NCBI GenBank assembly: GCA_018268035.1
Contig: JAFDXI010000169.1
Coordinates: 1-64,000 of the forward strand
Length of the DNA stretch: 64,000 bases
Reading direction: 5' to 3'
Source: Bacteroidota bacterium
GTDB lineage: Bacteria > Bacteroidota > Bacteroidia > Chitinophagales > Chitinophagaceae
Positions 8,334 to 18,082 of the stretch are shown here, one piece after another. Each line of letters opens with the position of its first letter. The stretch's first letter is position 1. The notes below the pieces were generated by a model. The model saw only the letters and a program-made list of their open reading frames with translations, was not told the origin of the DNA and ran no database searches. The position numbers and the translations under genes are program-made.

Positions 8334-9581
8334 ATGTTTAAACTAAGACGAGTAATTACCTCAGCTACTACAGTTAAGTCAATTTTTTTAATAACCGGTT
8401 TCCTGTTTTCGGTTGCATCATTTGCACAAGATGGTAAAGCGATATTTACTGCCAATTGCGCTTCATGTCATGCAGTCAATAAGAAATTAACAGGCCCTGC
8501 CTTGGCAGGTGTTGAAGACCGTTGGCCAAGCAGAGACAAGATTTATGAGTGGGTACATAATCCTGCAGGTTATATGAAGACTGATAAATACACTCAGGAT
8601 CTTCATAAAGATTATGGTATCGTGATGACTGCTTTCCCGCAGTTAAATGATAAGGATATTGATGCAGTACTTGATTATGTGAAGAAAGCTGCTGCTGAAG
8701 CTGCTGCACCTGCAGCTAATCCTGCAACTGCTGCTGCAACAGAGAGCAGTAGTGATCAATCATTGCTATTTGGTATCCTAACAATAATCCTTGCAATTGT
8801 TGCTTTCACCTTATTATATATTAACGCCAATCTTAGGAAGATGGCAGATGATAAAGCTGGTGTACCTGCAATGGAGCCTATTCCTTTCTGGAGAAATAAA
8901 AGTTATATCACTCTATTCACACTTGTATTATTCCTGATAGGGGGTTATTGGATAACTCAAGGAGCGATCAGTGTTGATCATCAGGAAAAATATGAACCTA
9001 AGCAGCCTATTTTCTTTTCACATAAAGTTCATCCAGGTATCAATCAGATTAATTGTCAGTATTGCCACATTGGTGTTTACCAGGGTAAACAAGCAACAAT
9101 ACCTTCTGTAAATATTTGTATGAATTGCCACATGGCGATTACAGATTATAAAGGGCCTAAATTAATTGATGCCGATGGCAATGAAATAAATGGTACTGCT
9201 GAAATACAGAAGTTATATAAATATGCAGGCTATGAACCTGGTAAGCCCTGGGATGCCAGTAAGGCTACACCAATAGAATGGGTACGCATTCATAACCTAC
9301 CTGACCATGTATTCTTCAGCCATGCACAACACGTAAATGCAGGTAGAGTTCAATGCCAGACCTGTCATGGTGATGTAACTGATTACAATGAAATGTTCCA
9401 GTTTGCACCTTTAAGTATGGGCTGGTGTATCAATTGTCACCGCACTACAAAAGTTCAGTTTGATAACAATGGTTTTTATAGTATGTATGAAAAATACAAA
9501 GAAGATATTAAGAACCACAAGATGGATAGTGTAACAGTGAAAGATATTGGTGGAACTGAATGTCAGAAATGTCATTATTAA
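8334..9581 (+). CDS. actA: Alternative complex III multihaem subunit ActA
   Basis: 415 residues when started at ATG 8334, which opens a signal/membrane segment ending in SVASFAQ; an in-frame ATG at 8256 would add an unlikely Cys/Arg-rich tail. It carries six CXXCH haem c sites, with first Cys at about residues 42, 241, 262, 341, 365 and 410. The first belongs to a monohaem cytochrome c domain (about 30-120). An Ala-rich linker, a membrane helix (about 145-165), a second one (about 190-210), and a five-haem domain follow. The five-haem part is the classic ActA; the N-terminal haem domain is an added module. ActA passes electrons from quinol oxidation to the periplasmic acceptor. It starts the act-cox operon. 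Confidence 0.93.
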   Translation: MFKLRRVITSATTVKSIFLITGFLFSVASFAQDGKAIFTANCASCHAVNKKLTGPALAGVEDRWPSRDKIYEWVHNPAGYMKTDKYTQDLHKDYGIVMTAFPQLNDKDIDAVLDYVKKAAAEAAAPAANPATAAATESSSDQSLLFGILTIILAIVAFTLLYINANLRKMADDKAGVPAMEPIPFWRNKSYITLFTLVLFLIGGYWITQGAISVDHQEKYEPKQPIFFSHKVHPGINQINCQYCHIGVYQGKQATIPSVNICMNCHMAITDYKGPKLIDADGNEINGTAEIQKLYKYAGYEPGKPWDASKATPIEWVRIHNLPDHVFFSHAQHVNAGRVQCQTCHGDVTDYNEMFQFAPLSMGWCINCHRTTKVQFDNNGFYSMYEKYKEDIKNHKMDSVTVKDIGGTECQKCHY

Positions 9582-9610
9582 GATAGTATAAGGATTACGA
9601 ACATTATATT

Positions 9611-12600
9611 ATGGAGAAAAAGTATTGGCAAAATTTTGGTGAGTTAACTGATAGCGAAGCTTCTAAAAAAGCCGCTGCAGATGAGTTTCGCGAAGAATTA
9701 CCGTTTGAGCTTTCCGGGAAATTAATGAAGGCCCCAACTCAAAGAAGGGATTTTCTGAAGTATCTTGGATTTAGCACAACGGCAGCACTTATTGCTGCAA
9801 GTTGCGAAACGCCTGTTAGAAAAAGTATTCCATTTGCCAATAAACCCGAAGATATTGTTCCGGGTATGGCAGAATATTATGCCACAACTTATGTGCAGGA
9901 TGGTGAAGCTATCAGTGTTTTAGCAAAAGTCAGAGATGGCAGACCGATAAAAGTTGAAGGAAATATTTTATCACCTGTTACTAATGGAGGTACATCTGCA
10001 AAAGTGCAGGCTTCAGTATTAAGTTTATATGATACTGCAAGATTGAAATTTCCAACAATAGATGCAAAAGAGGTAACTCTTGAATATATAGATAAAGCAA
10101 TTGGCGATGCATTAGGTTCATTAGGTGGTGCACCTGTTGTATTGCTTACGAGCACGATCAATTCTCCTTCTGGTCTTGATGTCATCAGTCAGTTCCTTTC
10201 AAAATATCCTGGCAGCAGGCATGTGATGTATGATGGTGATTCATATACCGGAATTATGCTGGCAAATGAGGCCTCTTATGGAAAAAGATCTATCCCTTCA
10301 TATAAATTCGAAAATGCAAAAGTTGTTGTAAGTCTTGGTGCAGATTTCCTCGGCACATGGATTAGTCCTGTAGAATTTGCTTATCAATACACAAAGGGAA
10401 GAAAGATTAATGAGGAAAATCCTTCCATGAGCAAGCATTACCAGTTTGAATCTATTCTTAGCTTAACTGGTTCTAATGCTGACGAAAGATATATTCACAA
10501 GCCATCTGAAACTGGTGCAGTTGCATTGGCATTATTAAATGCATTGACGGGCAAAGGATCTTCAACCATTAATGATCCGGTTTTAAAAGCAGGTATTGCC
10601 AAAGCAGCAAAAGATTTAAGTTCAGCTAAAGGAGCAGCTCTTGTGGTTTGTGGAAGTAATGATAAAAATATCCAGTTGATTGTAAATTCAATTAATAATG
10701 CAATTGGTGCTGGTGGCAATACAATTGACTGGTCAACTATCAATAAAAGTAAAGCAGGTATTGATGCTGATTTTGCTACATTGATAAATGATATGAATTC
10801 AGGTAAGGTTGGTGCTTTGATAATTCTTGGTGCTAATCCTGCATATACCTGGTACGATTCAAAAGGATTTACTGATGCTTTGAAAAAGATAAAAGTTACA
10901 GTTTCATTTAATTCTAAAAATGATGAAACAACGCAGCTTTGCAAATATGTAATCCCTGATCATCATTACCTCGAAAGCTGGGGCGATGCTGAACCAAGAT
11001 CTGGTTTTATTTCATTAATGCAACCTACTATCAATCCTTTATTTAAAACCCGTCAATGGCAGGATAGTTTATTGAAGTGGACAGGCTCGACAGTTGATTA
11101 CACTAACTACTTTAAAAACTACTGGACTACAAAATTGGGAAGCGTTGATACTTATGAAAGAACTTTACAGGCAGGTGTAGTTGGTAAAACTACTCCGGTT
11201 GCAATGGCTGCAACTTCTGTTTCAGATTCTTCAAAAAGTAGTGCTCCTGTAAACACTGTCGGATTCGCTGGAAGTTTTAATGAAAGTAGTCTTGATAGCG
11301 CTATTGCTGCAGTTGGCAGTGGAACAAAAGGTGGTAATATAGAACTTGTTCTCTATAAAAAAGTTGGGATTGGTGTTGGTGAGGGATCTTCCAATCCATG
11401 GTTGCAGGAATTACCTGATCCAATATCAAGAGCAACTTGGGATAATTATGTTATTATCTCTCCGGCTATGGCAAAAAGCCTCCTCGGTATAGATTTAAAT
11501 GATAATGCTGAGGCTGATAAATATGAAATTTATCCTGCAAAAGATGTTGTAAAAGTAACTATCAATAATAAGGGAGCTATATCATTACCTATATTGATCA
11601 TTCCCGGGGTACATCCTAATGTTATTGGTATCGCTGTTGGTTATGGACGTACACCAAAATTAGGCAAAGTATCAGAAGGTGTAGGTCAGGACGTATTTAA
11701 ATATGTTTCATTTGATGGCGCATCTGTAAACTTTAATGTTCCCTCAGTTACTGTTGAAAAGACCGGTCAAAAATTTGATGTAGCACAAATACAGGTTCAT
11801 AATATTTATAACACTCCAATGGGTGACAGGGTGGAAGTAATGAAGGAACTTACTTTGGCTGATTTCAAGAAAGACCCTGAAGAAATATTAAATGACAGGG
11901 AGAAAGAAGCTGCACCTTATGGTGGTTTGGAAAATTATGATAAACAGGGAACCATTTATCCTTATTATGATAAACCCGGTATTCACTGGGGCATGAGTGT
12001 TGATTTAAACAGTTGTGTAGGTTGTGGTGCCTGTGTTGTTGCCTGTCATTTGGAAAATAATGTTCCGATAGTTGGCAAAAGCGAAGTGCAACGCTTCCAT
12101 GATATGCACTGGTTACGTATAGACCGCTATTATAGTGGTGATATGAATAATCCGCAGGTCGTATTCCAGCCATTGATGTGCCAACATTGTGATAATGCAC
12201 CTTGTGAGAACGTTTGCCCTGTAAGTGCTACCAACCATAGTAGTGAGGGTATTAACCAAATGGCATATAACCGTTGTATTGGTACAAAATATTGTGCCAA
12301 TAACTGCCCTTATAAAGTACGACGTTTCAATTGGGCTGATTATAATGGCGCAGATAGTTTCCCTGACAACCAGAACTTCACAGGTGTTGGTCAACTTGAC
12401 CCGGCTGTGCATGTGATGAATGAAGATCTTACAAGGATGGTTTTGAATCCTGATGTGGTAGTGAGAGCACGTGGTGTTATGGAAAAATGCAGTTTCTGTG
12501 TTCAACGTTGCCAGGAAGGTAAACTGAACGCTAAAAAAGCAAGCAGGCCATTAAATACAAATGCTGTTTCAATTGATAACACGCCTGATGTTCAAACAGC

Positions 12601-12802
12601 CTGCCAGCAGGCATGCCCTACAAATGCGATTGTATTTGGAAACGCAAACGATAAAAATAGCGCAATTTCACAGATGCGTGTGAATAATAAATTAAGATTG
12701 TTCCATTCTCTTGAGCAATTGCACGTTTTACCTAATGTTAATTACCTGGCTAAAGTGAGAAATAGGGATGAGGAAGCATCGGTAATCCATGATGAAGGAT
12801 AA
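9611..12802 (+). CDS. actB: Alternative complex III subunit ActB, molybdopterin-like and Fe-S fusion
   Basis: 1063 residues. A twin-arginine motif RRDFLK (45-50) precedes a hydrophobic stretch and Cys65 (IAASCET), suggesting a Tat-exported, possibly lipidated protein. Residues ~70-760 resemble the molybdopterin oxidoreductase fold, which in ActB proteins has no cofactor. From about residue 795 there is a ferredoxin-type domain with CVGCGACVVACH (802-812), CQHCDNAPCENVCP (from 857), CIGTKYCANNCP, CSFCVQRC and a final CQQACP, consistent with the three [4Fe-4S] and one [3Fe-4S] clusters known in this subunit. It relays electrons between the membrane quinol site and the haems of ActA. A 29-bp gap separates it from actA; the gap to actC (141 bp) contains two hairpins. 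Confidence 0.95.
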   Translation: MEKKYWQNFGELTDSEASKKAAADEFREELPFELSGKLMKAPTQRRDFLKYLGFSTTAALIAASCETPVRKSIPFANKPEDIVPGMAEYYATTYVQDGEAISVLAKVRDGRPIKVEGNILSPVTNGGTSAKVQASVLSLYDTARLKFPTIDAKEVTLEYIDKAIGDALGSLGGAPVVLLTSTINSPSGLDVISQFLSKYPGSRHVMYDGDSYTGIMLANEASYGKRSIPSYKFENAKVVVSLGADFLGTWISPVEFAYQYTKGRKINEENPSMSKHYQFESILSLTGSNADERYIHKPSETGAVALALLNALTGKGSSTINDPVLKAGIAKAAKDLSSAKGAALVVCGSNDKNIQLIVNSINNAIGAGGNTIDWSTINKSKAGIDADFATLINDMNSGKVGALIILGANPAYTWYDSKGFTDALKKIKVTVSFNSKNDETTQLCKYVIPDHHYLESWGDAEPRSGFISLMQPTINPLFKTRQWQDSLLKWTGSTVDYTNYFKNYWTTKLGSVDTYERTLQAGVVGKTTPVAMAATSVSDSSKSSAPVNTVGFAGSFNESSLDSAIAAVGSGTKGGNIELVLYKKVGIGVGEGSSNPWLQELPDPISRATWDNYVIISPAMAKSLLGIDLNDNAEADKYEIYPAKDVVKVTINNKGAISLPILIIPGVHPNVIGIAVGYGRTPKLGKVSEGVGQDVFKYVSFDGASVNFNVPSVTVEKTGQKFDVAQIQVHNIYNTPMGDRVEVMKELTLADFKKDPEEILNDREKEAAPYGGLENYDKQGTIYPYYDKPGIHWGMSVDLNSCVGCGACVVACHLENNVPIVGKSEVQRFHDMHWLRIDRYYSGDMNNPQVVFQPLMCQHCDNAPCENVCPVSATNHSSEGINQMAYNRCIGTKYCANNCPYKVRRFNWADYNGADSFPDNQNFTGVGQLDPAVHVMNEDLTRMVLNPDVVVRARGVMEKCSFCVQRCQEGKLNAKKASRPLNTNAVSIDNTPDVQTACQQACPTNAIVFGNANDKNSAISQMRVNNKLRLFHSLEQLHVLPNVNYLAKVRNRDEEASVIHDEG

Positions 12803-12813
12803 AAAAAGTTAAA

Positions 12814-12843
12814 AATTATTACATTCTGTTGATTGTAATAATT
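12814..12843 (+). other. Perfect 10-bp inverted repeat between actB and actC
   Basis: AATTATTACA (12814-12823) and TGTAATAATT (12834-12843) form a perfect stem around a 10-base loop. It has no T run of its own and lies inside an operon, so it is more likely an mRNA-processing or stability element, or a protein site, than a full terminator. Confidence 0.55.
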
Positions 12844-12890
12844 GGTGAATGTGAAGAAAAGTTCTGAAACAAATTAGTTTACAAAAAGCC

Positions 12891-12907
12891 GGTATTGTAA
12901 TAATACC
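12891..12907 (+). other. Second hairpin between actB and actC
   Basis: GGTATT (12891-12896) pairs with AATACC (12902-12907) around a five-base loop. The loop and stem include the string TGTAATAAT, which also occurs in the right arm of the inverted repeat 50 bp upstream. It ends 36 bp before the actC start codon. Confidence 0.45.
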
Positions 12908-12943
12908 TGCCATATAATACGAGAAGGAAAAAACGCAAAAGGT

Positions 12944-14386
12944 ATGTCATTATTAAGATACGAATCGCAGCTTCGGGAGCCACTGATTGACGGAGACAAG
13001 ACTTACCATGATGTTACCGAAGATATTTGCCGTCCTATAGAGGCAAAGCCCGGTAAACTCTGGTATGTTGGTTTTTATATTTCCGTTGCTTTGTTGCTAT
13101 TTGGAATTTATAGTGTATATCGTGAAGTTGCTTATGGTATTGGCCAGTGGAATGTGAATCATACAGTGGGCTGGGGATGGGATATCACCAACTTCGTTTG
13201 GTGGATTGGTATAGGGCACGCAGGTACATTGATTTCCGCCATCCTTTTATTGTTCAGACAAACATGGCGTAACGGTGTAAACCGTGCAGCAGAAGCAATG
13301 ACAATATTTGCTGTAATGTGTGCAGGTCAATTTCCTATTTGGCACATGGGGCGTGTTTGGAATGGCTTCTTTGTATTACCTTATCCTAATACACGTGGGC
13401 CAGTATGGCCAAACTTTGCATCACCTTTGATGTGGGACGTATTCGCCATATCAACATATTTTACCGTATCTCTCTTATTCTGGTATTCAGGCTTGATACC
13501 TGATTTTGCTACCATTCGTGACCGTGCTAAAACTAAATTCCGCAAATTCTCTTATGGTATTGTTGCATTTGGCTGGACAGGCTCTACCAAACATTGGCAA
13601 AGGTTGGAATCTTTAGCATTGGTTCTTGCTGGCCTTGCTACTCCTCTGGTGCTTTCGGTTCATACAATAGTATCTTTCGACTTCGCCACATCAGTTATAC
13701 CAGGATGGCATACAACAATTTTCCCACCTTATTTTGTTGCTGGTGCTATCTTTTCAGGTTTTGCCATGGTGCAAACATTACTGTTGATAACAAGAAAAAT
13801 TTTAGGATTACAAGCATATATAACACTTGGGCATATTGAAGCAATGAATAAAGTAATTGTTTTGACAGGCTCAATTGTTGGATGCGCTTATCTTACTGAA
13901 TTGTTTATTGCATACTATAGCCAAAACCAATATGAAGCGTATGCATTTTTCTATACAAGAGCCAATTTTTACAGCTCTTATGGTTGGGCGTATTTTGGTA
14001 TGATGTTTTGTAATGTGGCTGCACCTCAGATTTTCTGGTTTAGAAAGATGCGCCGTAATTTATGGGTAACAATGTTCCTAAGTATTATAGTTAATATAGG
14101 TATGTGGTTTGAACGTTTTGTAATTATTGTTACATCCATATATAGAGATTACCTTCCATCTTCATGGCCATATTACTATAGCCCGTCAATTTGGGAAATC
14201 GGATTTTATGTAGGAACTTTTGGATTATTCTTTACCTGTTATTTCCTTTTCTCTAAATATTTCCCAGTAATTGCGATTGCGGAAATTAAACAGATATTAA
14301 AAGTTTCCGGCGAAAGTTATAAAGATAAAATGGACAAACTAGAAGAAGATACTGTTGAAGCTTTTGCGCATGCAACAGCACATTAA
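12944..14386 (+). CDS. actC: Alternative complex III quinol-binding membrane subunit ActC (NrfD-like)
   Basis: 480 residues, an NrfD/PsrC-family integral membrane protein. About ten hydrophobic helices alternate with short loops from residue ~45 to ~450, as expected. The segment WGWDITNFVWWIGIGHAGT with its Trp, Asp and His is the family's quinol-site region near the periplasmic face, and WHMGRVWNGFFVLPYPN follows. ActC binds menaquinol and, with ActF, forms the membrane core of the complex. The N-terminal ~40 residues are soluble, ending in the first helix after KLWYVGFY. It is followed by actD after 38 bp. Confidence 0.95.
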   Translation: MSLLRYESQLREPLIDGDKTYHDVTEDICRPIEAKPGKLWYVGFYISVALLLFGIYSVYREVAYGIGQWNVNHTVGWGWDITNFVWWIGIGHAGTLISAILLLFRQTWRNGVNRAAEAMTIFAVMCAGQFPIWHMGRVWNGFFVLPYPNTRGPVWPNFASPLMWDVFAISTYFTVSLLFWYSGLIPDFATIRDRAKTKFRKFSYGIVAFGWTGSTKHWQRLESLALVLAGLATPLVLSVHTIVSFDFATSVIPGWHTTIFPPYFVAGAIFSGFAMVQTLLLITRKILGLQAYITLGHIEAMNKVIVLTGSIVGCAYLTELFIAYYSQNQYEAYAFFYTRANFYSSYGWAYFGMMFCNVAAPQIFWFRKMRRNLWVTMFLSIIVNIGMWFERFVIIVTSIYRDYLPSSWPYYYSPSIWEIGFYVGTFGLFFTCYFLFSKYFPVIAIAEIKQILKVSGESYKDKMDKLEEDTVEAFAHATAH

Positions 14387-14424
14387 TATGAATTGAAGAT
14401 TTAATTATTAAAGGCTCATTTTGT

Positions 14425-15012
14425 ATGGCAAAAAAGAAATTTGTAGTTGGTTGTTTTGATGACGAAAATGTTTTATTCCCTGCAGTAAAGAAAGTAAGGC
14501 TGGCAGGATATAAGATACATGACGTTTACACTCCTTATGCAGTGCATGGCCTTGACAAGGCAATAGGTTTGCGTGAAACAAGCCTGCATACTGCTGGTTT
14601 TATTTATGGGTTATCCGGTACATCTATAGCGTTAGGAGGGATGAGCTGGGTATTTGTTAGCGATTGGCCATTAAATATCGGTGGCAAACCTCATTTTCCA
14701 TTTCCTGCTTTTATACCTATTACATTTGAAGCCACTGTATTGCTTTCTGCAGTAGGTATGATGATTACTTTTTGCTACCTGTGCCAGTTAGCACCATTTG
14801 TAAAAAAACATCACTTTCATCACAGGGCTACTGATGATAAATTTGTAATGGTGATAGAATGCACATCAAAAACCAATGTTGATGATTTAAAAGATTTCCT
14901 TTCCAATGCTGGCGCTTCAGAAGTGAATGTGCAGGATGCTGAAGCTAATTGGTGGATTGGAACTTATGATAAGGAACAAGTTTTATTAAAAGATAGTAAA
15001 CCTGTAGTTTAA
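14425..15012 (+). CDS. actD: Alternative complex III subunit ActD (DUF3341)
   Basis: 195 residues of the DUF3341 family. The N-terminal soluble part (about 1-50) opens with KKFVVGCFDDEN and the conserved YKIHDVYTPYAVHGLD. Two membrane helices follow (about 60-80 and 105-130), with a cytoplasmic C-terminal domain. ActD stabilises the membrane arm; no cofactor is bound. It begins 38 bp after actC and its stop lies 10 bp before actE. Confidence 0.94.
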   Translation: MAKKKFVVGCFDDENVLFPAVKKVRLAGYKIHDVYTPYAVHGLDKAIGLRETSLHTAGFIYGLSGTSIALGGMSWVFVSDWPLNIGGKPHFPFPAFIPITFEATVLLSAVGMMITFCYLCQLAPFVKKHHFHHRATDDKFVMVIECTSKTNVDDLKDFLSNAGASEVNVQDAEANWWIGTYDKEQVLLKDSKPVV

Positions 15013-15022
15013 ATATTGTAAG

Positions 15023-15688
15023 ATGAAAATAAGACTGATCATAATTTGTATTGCCGCAGGTTCTTTAATTGCCGGATGCAGTGGTGTTGATCGTAGTCCC
15101 GGATGGGTTTATATGCCTGATATGTTTTATAGCCGTGCTTATGAAACGTATGCACAGCTTGACTCAAATCAATTTACCTCTGATGTTCATGAATTGGGGC
15201 ATAAGATATTTTATAACCACATGCCTGTTGCTGGCACAATTGCAAGGGGAGAAGATATGCCATTTCCATTGGCAAAAGATGCTCCCGGAGACACTACTAA
15301 CTATATTGCATCGAAAGCAGTACAAAGCCCAATTGTAAAATTGGATTCTGCACAAAGTTTAGAGGCAGAACGTTTATATCTTATTTATTGTGGAATATGT
15401 CATGGCCCTAAAATGGACGGCAATGGTCCTTTGTATAAAGATGGGAATGGCCCATTCGCTGCAAAACCTGCAACATTGGTTGGAGATGTAAAATATGAAG
15501 AAATGCCTGTTGGCCAGATGTTTTATTCTGTAACTTATGGTAAAAACCTGATGGGATCTTATGAGTCACAGTTAACAAGGCAGCAACGTTGGGAAATAAT
15601 TGCATATATTAAGTCAAAACAAATGGCAGATTTTGCGAAGAAAAACCCTTCAGCAGCGCCAGCAGAAAGTTCAACAACTAAAAAGTAG
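15023..15688 (+). CDS. actE: Alternative complex III monohaem cytochrome c lipoprotein ActE
   Basis: 221 residues with a lipoprotein signal (Cys19 in IAGCSGVD) and one haem c site, YCGICHG, at about residue 122. The N-terminal mature part contains the ActE block PGWVYMPDMFYSRAYETY. The C-terminal ~100 residues form a single cytochrome c domain closed by a WEIIAYIKS helix; the distal Met may lie in MPVGQMF or in NLMGSYES. It should sit at the periplasmic face and take electrons from ActA. The Ala/Lys-rich tail is probably disordered. Confidence 0.93.
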   Translation: MKIRLIIICIAAGSLIAGCSGVDRSPGWVYMPDMFYSRAYETYAQLDSNQFTSDVHELGHKIFYNHMPVAGTIARGEDMPFPLAKDAPGDTTNYIASKAVQSPIVKLDSAQSLEAERLYLIYCGICHGPKMDGNGPLYKDGNGPFAAKPATLVGDVKYEEMPVGQMFYSVTYGKNLMGSYESQLTRQQRWEIIAYIKSKQMADFAKKNPSAAPAESSTTKK

Positions 15689-15708
15689 ATTGATATAAAA
15701 TTAATACA

Positions 15709-16941
15709 ATGACACCAGTAAAAGAGCAGTTTGAAGTTTCTTCTAAAATGAAAACCTGGTCAATGGTTTTGATAGCCATTGGTATTATTACTTTCATTCT
15801 TGGATTGATCACAAAAGGTGTTAGCCATAATGAAGAGGATAAAGCAGTTTTTATTGGTACTTTAATGTACAATAGTATCTATTGGTTAATGATTTGTAAT
15901 ATCAGCATGTTTTTTCTTTGTGCCACATCTTTGGCTATGGGAGGCTGGCATATCGTTATTAAAAGGATTCCTGAAGCTATCTCCACTTTAGTCCCGGTTT
16001 TTGGAATCATCACTTTTGTAATTTTTGTTTATATCATAGCAGTTGACCATACGCATAGCATTTATCACTGGTTAGATAAAGATGCAGTTGCCAAAGACCC
16101 TATTCTTAAGGGGAAAAGTGGGTTCCTAAACCCAGGATTCTTCATGATCTGGACTATATTGACTATTGGAATCTGGAGTATTCTTGGTCATAGAATGCGT
16201 AAGCTCAGTGATAAAACGGATGAGGCTCCAATGGATTTTGATGAAGGAAAAAGATTTGTCTGGAAAAATACAGTTACTTCTGGTTTATTCATAGTTTGGT
16301 TTACTTTAACTGTAGGCTCAACTACACCATGGTTTTGGATGATGAGCCTCGACCCACATTGGTATAGCACATTATATAGCTGGTATATTTTCGGTAGTGT
16401 GTTTGTTTCTGGAATGTGTCTTATTGCAATATGGCTTATTTACCTTAAAAATAAAGGTTATATGCCTTATGCAAATCAGGAGCATTTGCATAATCTGGGT
16501 ATTTTTATTTTTGCCTTCTCCATCTTCTGGACTTATTTATGGTTTGACCAGTACATGTTGATTTGGTATGGAAATATCCCTGAAGAAACGATTTACTTTA
16601 AGCACAGAGTTCAGGGTGCTTATAAAGGCATTTTCTTTATGAACCTTATTATCAACTTTGTTTGTCCTTTCCTTATACTCATGAAGAGATCAGTAAAAAG
16701 GAACTATACCTGGATGACATTTACTGCAGTACTTATTATCTTTGGACACTGGATAGATTTTTATCAATTAATAATGGGAAGTATCCGTAAGGGTGATGCC
16801 ACATTAACATGGCTGGATTTTGGTATTGCATCTTTATTCATCGGATTAATGATTCATTTTACAGGTAAAGCACTTGCGAAAAAACCACTGGTTGCCGAAT
16901 TTGATCCTTTCCTGAAAGAAAGTATAGCACATCATACATAA
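15709..16941 (+). CDS. actF: Alternative complex III membrane subunit ActF
   Basis: 410 residues with about ten transmembrane helices between residues 20 and 400, a second NrfD-like fold related to ActC. Charged and polar residues inside helices, such as AVDHTHSIYHW and FDQYMLIWYGNIPEE, are consistent with the proton-path role proposed for this subunit. It is the last act gene and starts 20 bp after actE. The coxB gene begins 39 bp downstream without a terminator, so the complex and the oxidase are probably made from one mRNA. Confidence 0.93.
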   Translation: MTPVKEQFEVSSKMKTWSMVLIAIGIITFILGLITKGVSHNEEDKAVFIGTLMYNSIYWLMICNISMFFLCATSLAMGGWHIVIKRIPEAISTLVPVFGIITFVIFVYIIAVDHTHSIYHWLDKDAVAKDPILKGKSGFLNPGFFMIWTILTIGIWSILGHRMRKLSDKTDEAPMDFDEGKRFVWKNTVTSGLFIVWFTLTVGSTTPWFWMMSLDPHWYSTLYSWYIFGSVFVSGMCLIAIWLIYLKNKGYMPYANQEHLHNLGIFIFAFSIFWTYLWFDQYMLIWYGNIPEETIYFKHRVQGAYKGIFFMNLIINFVCPFLILMKRSVKRNYTWMTFTAVLIIFGHWIDFYQLIMGSIRKGDATLTWLDFGIASLFIGLMIHFTGKALAKKPLVAEFDPFLKESIAHHT

Positions 16942-16980
16942 ATAATAGAATAGTTAAAAACTGAAATAAGTAGTTGAACC

Positions 16981-18024
16981 ATGTCAATGTTTTTCACCAT
17001 AGCAGTTATAGTTTTAGTCTTTTTGATTATATTTCAAATAGCTAAGGCCAGCGAGTATGTATCAGTTATAAGGGGCGAAGAAAAAAGCAGGAAAGAGCAG
17101 AATAAAGTAAATGGTTTTCTGATGATTGCTTTTTTAATAGCCGGATTAATTGGGGTTTATTATTGCAATGAAGCACTTTATCCAAAAACATTACTTGCTC
17201 ATGAATCTGCAAGTGTTCAGGGAGAAAAGGTTGATTCAATGTTATGGTTAACCATCATCATCACAGGTGTTGTGTTTTTCATAACTCAGATACTTTTATT
17301 CTGGTTTAGCTTTCGTTACCAGGAAAGCGATAAAAGGAAAGCTTATTATTTTCCCCATAATAATAAACTGGAATTAATCTGGACTGTAGTTCCAGCAATA
17401 GCACTAACAGCACTGATTATTTTTGGATTAAAAAACTGGTTTGCCTTCACCGGGCCTGCACCAAAAGATGCGATGCAAATAGAAGTGACAGGTAAACAAT
17501 TTGGATGGATTTTCCGTTATCCAGGTTATGACCAAACTTTTGGGAAAAAATATTATAAACTCATTGATGATGCCAACAATAATCCAGTAGGTCAGGATTG
17601 GAATGATAACAAAAACTTTGATGATGTTATTTCCAATGCAACTATGTATTGTGTAGTGAATAAACCTGTCAACCTTCGGATTTTTTCAAGAGATGTAATC
17701 CATGATGTTGGTTTGAGTGCATTTCGCTTAAAGCAGGATGCTGTACCGGGTACTCCTACATCGTTGTGGTTTACACCTAAGTTTACTACACAGGAAATGA
17801 GAGAAAAGATGGGGAACCCGGATTATGATTATGAAATAAGTTGTGATCAGATGTGTGGTAACGGACACTATTCAATGAAAGGAATTATTAAAGTGGTAAC
17901 ACAGGAAGAATTTGATATCTGGATGGCCCAGCAAAAACCTAATTATTATGCAGCTTTCCCTGATAAGGATCCTGCAAATAAAACAGCAGCACCTGCCGCT
18001 GATACCACAAAAACAAAAATGTAA
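16981..18024 (+). CDS. coxB: Cytochrome c oxidase subunit II
   Basis: 347 residues. Three hydrophobic segments (about 1-22, 45-62, 80-105) plus one at ~130-150 precede the cupredoxin domain. The binuclear CuA ligands are complete: His241 in HDVGLSAF, then Cys288, Cys292, His296 and Met299 in CDQMCGNGHYSM. There is no C-terminal CXXCH, so this is an aa3-type subunit and not a caa3 fusion; electrons would come from ActA or ActE in a complex III-oxidase supercomplex. The extra N-terminal helix is common in Bacteroidota subunit II. The Ala/Pro-rich tail is low complexity. Confidence 0.96.
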   Translation: MSMFFTIAVIVLVFLIIFQIAKASEYVSVIRGEEKSRKEQNKVNGFLMIAFLIAGLIGVYYCNEALYPKTLLAHESASVQGEKVDSMLWLTIIITGVVFFITQILLFWFSFRYQESDKRKAYYFPHNNKLELIWTVVPAIALTALIIFGLKNWFAFTGPAPKDAMQIEVTGKQFGWIFRYPGYDQTFGKKYYKLIDDANNNPVGQDWNDNKNFDDVISNATMYCVVNKPVNLRIFSRDVIHDVGLSAFRLKQDAVPGTPTSLWFTPKFTTQEMREKMGNPDYDYEISCDQMCGNGHYSMKGIIKVVTQEEFDIWMAQQKPNYYAAFPDKDPANKTAAPAADTTKTKM

Positions 18025-18031
18025 ATTGATT

Positions 18032-18053
18032 AACATCCTGATGAGGGGGTGTT
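18032..18053 (+). other. Small hairpin between coxB and coxA
   Basis: AACATCC (18032-18038) can pair with GGGTGTT (18047-18053), with one G-T pair. It lies in the 58-bp gap within the operon and may tune the ratio of subunit II to subunit I by partial termination or mRNA processing. This is weak evidence. Confidence 0.3.
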
Positions 18054-18082
18054 TTATATAATAGACTATTAATCGAATTTCT

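Noticed and set aside
10495..10944. 149-codon minus-strand ORF inside actB
   Set aside because: Shadow of actB; no start context and no recognisable protein pattern.
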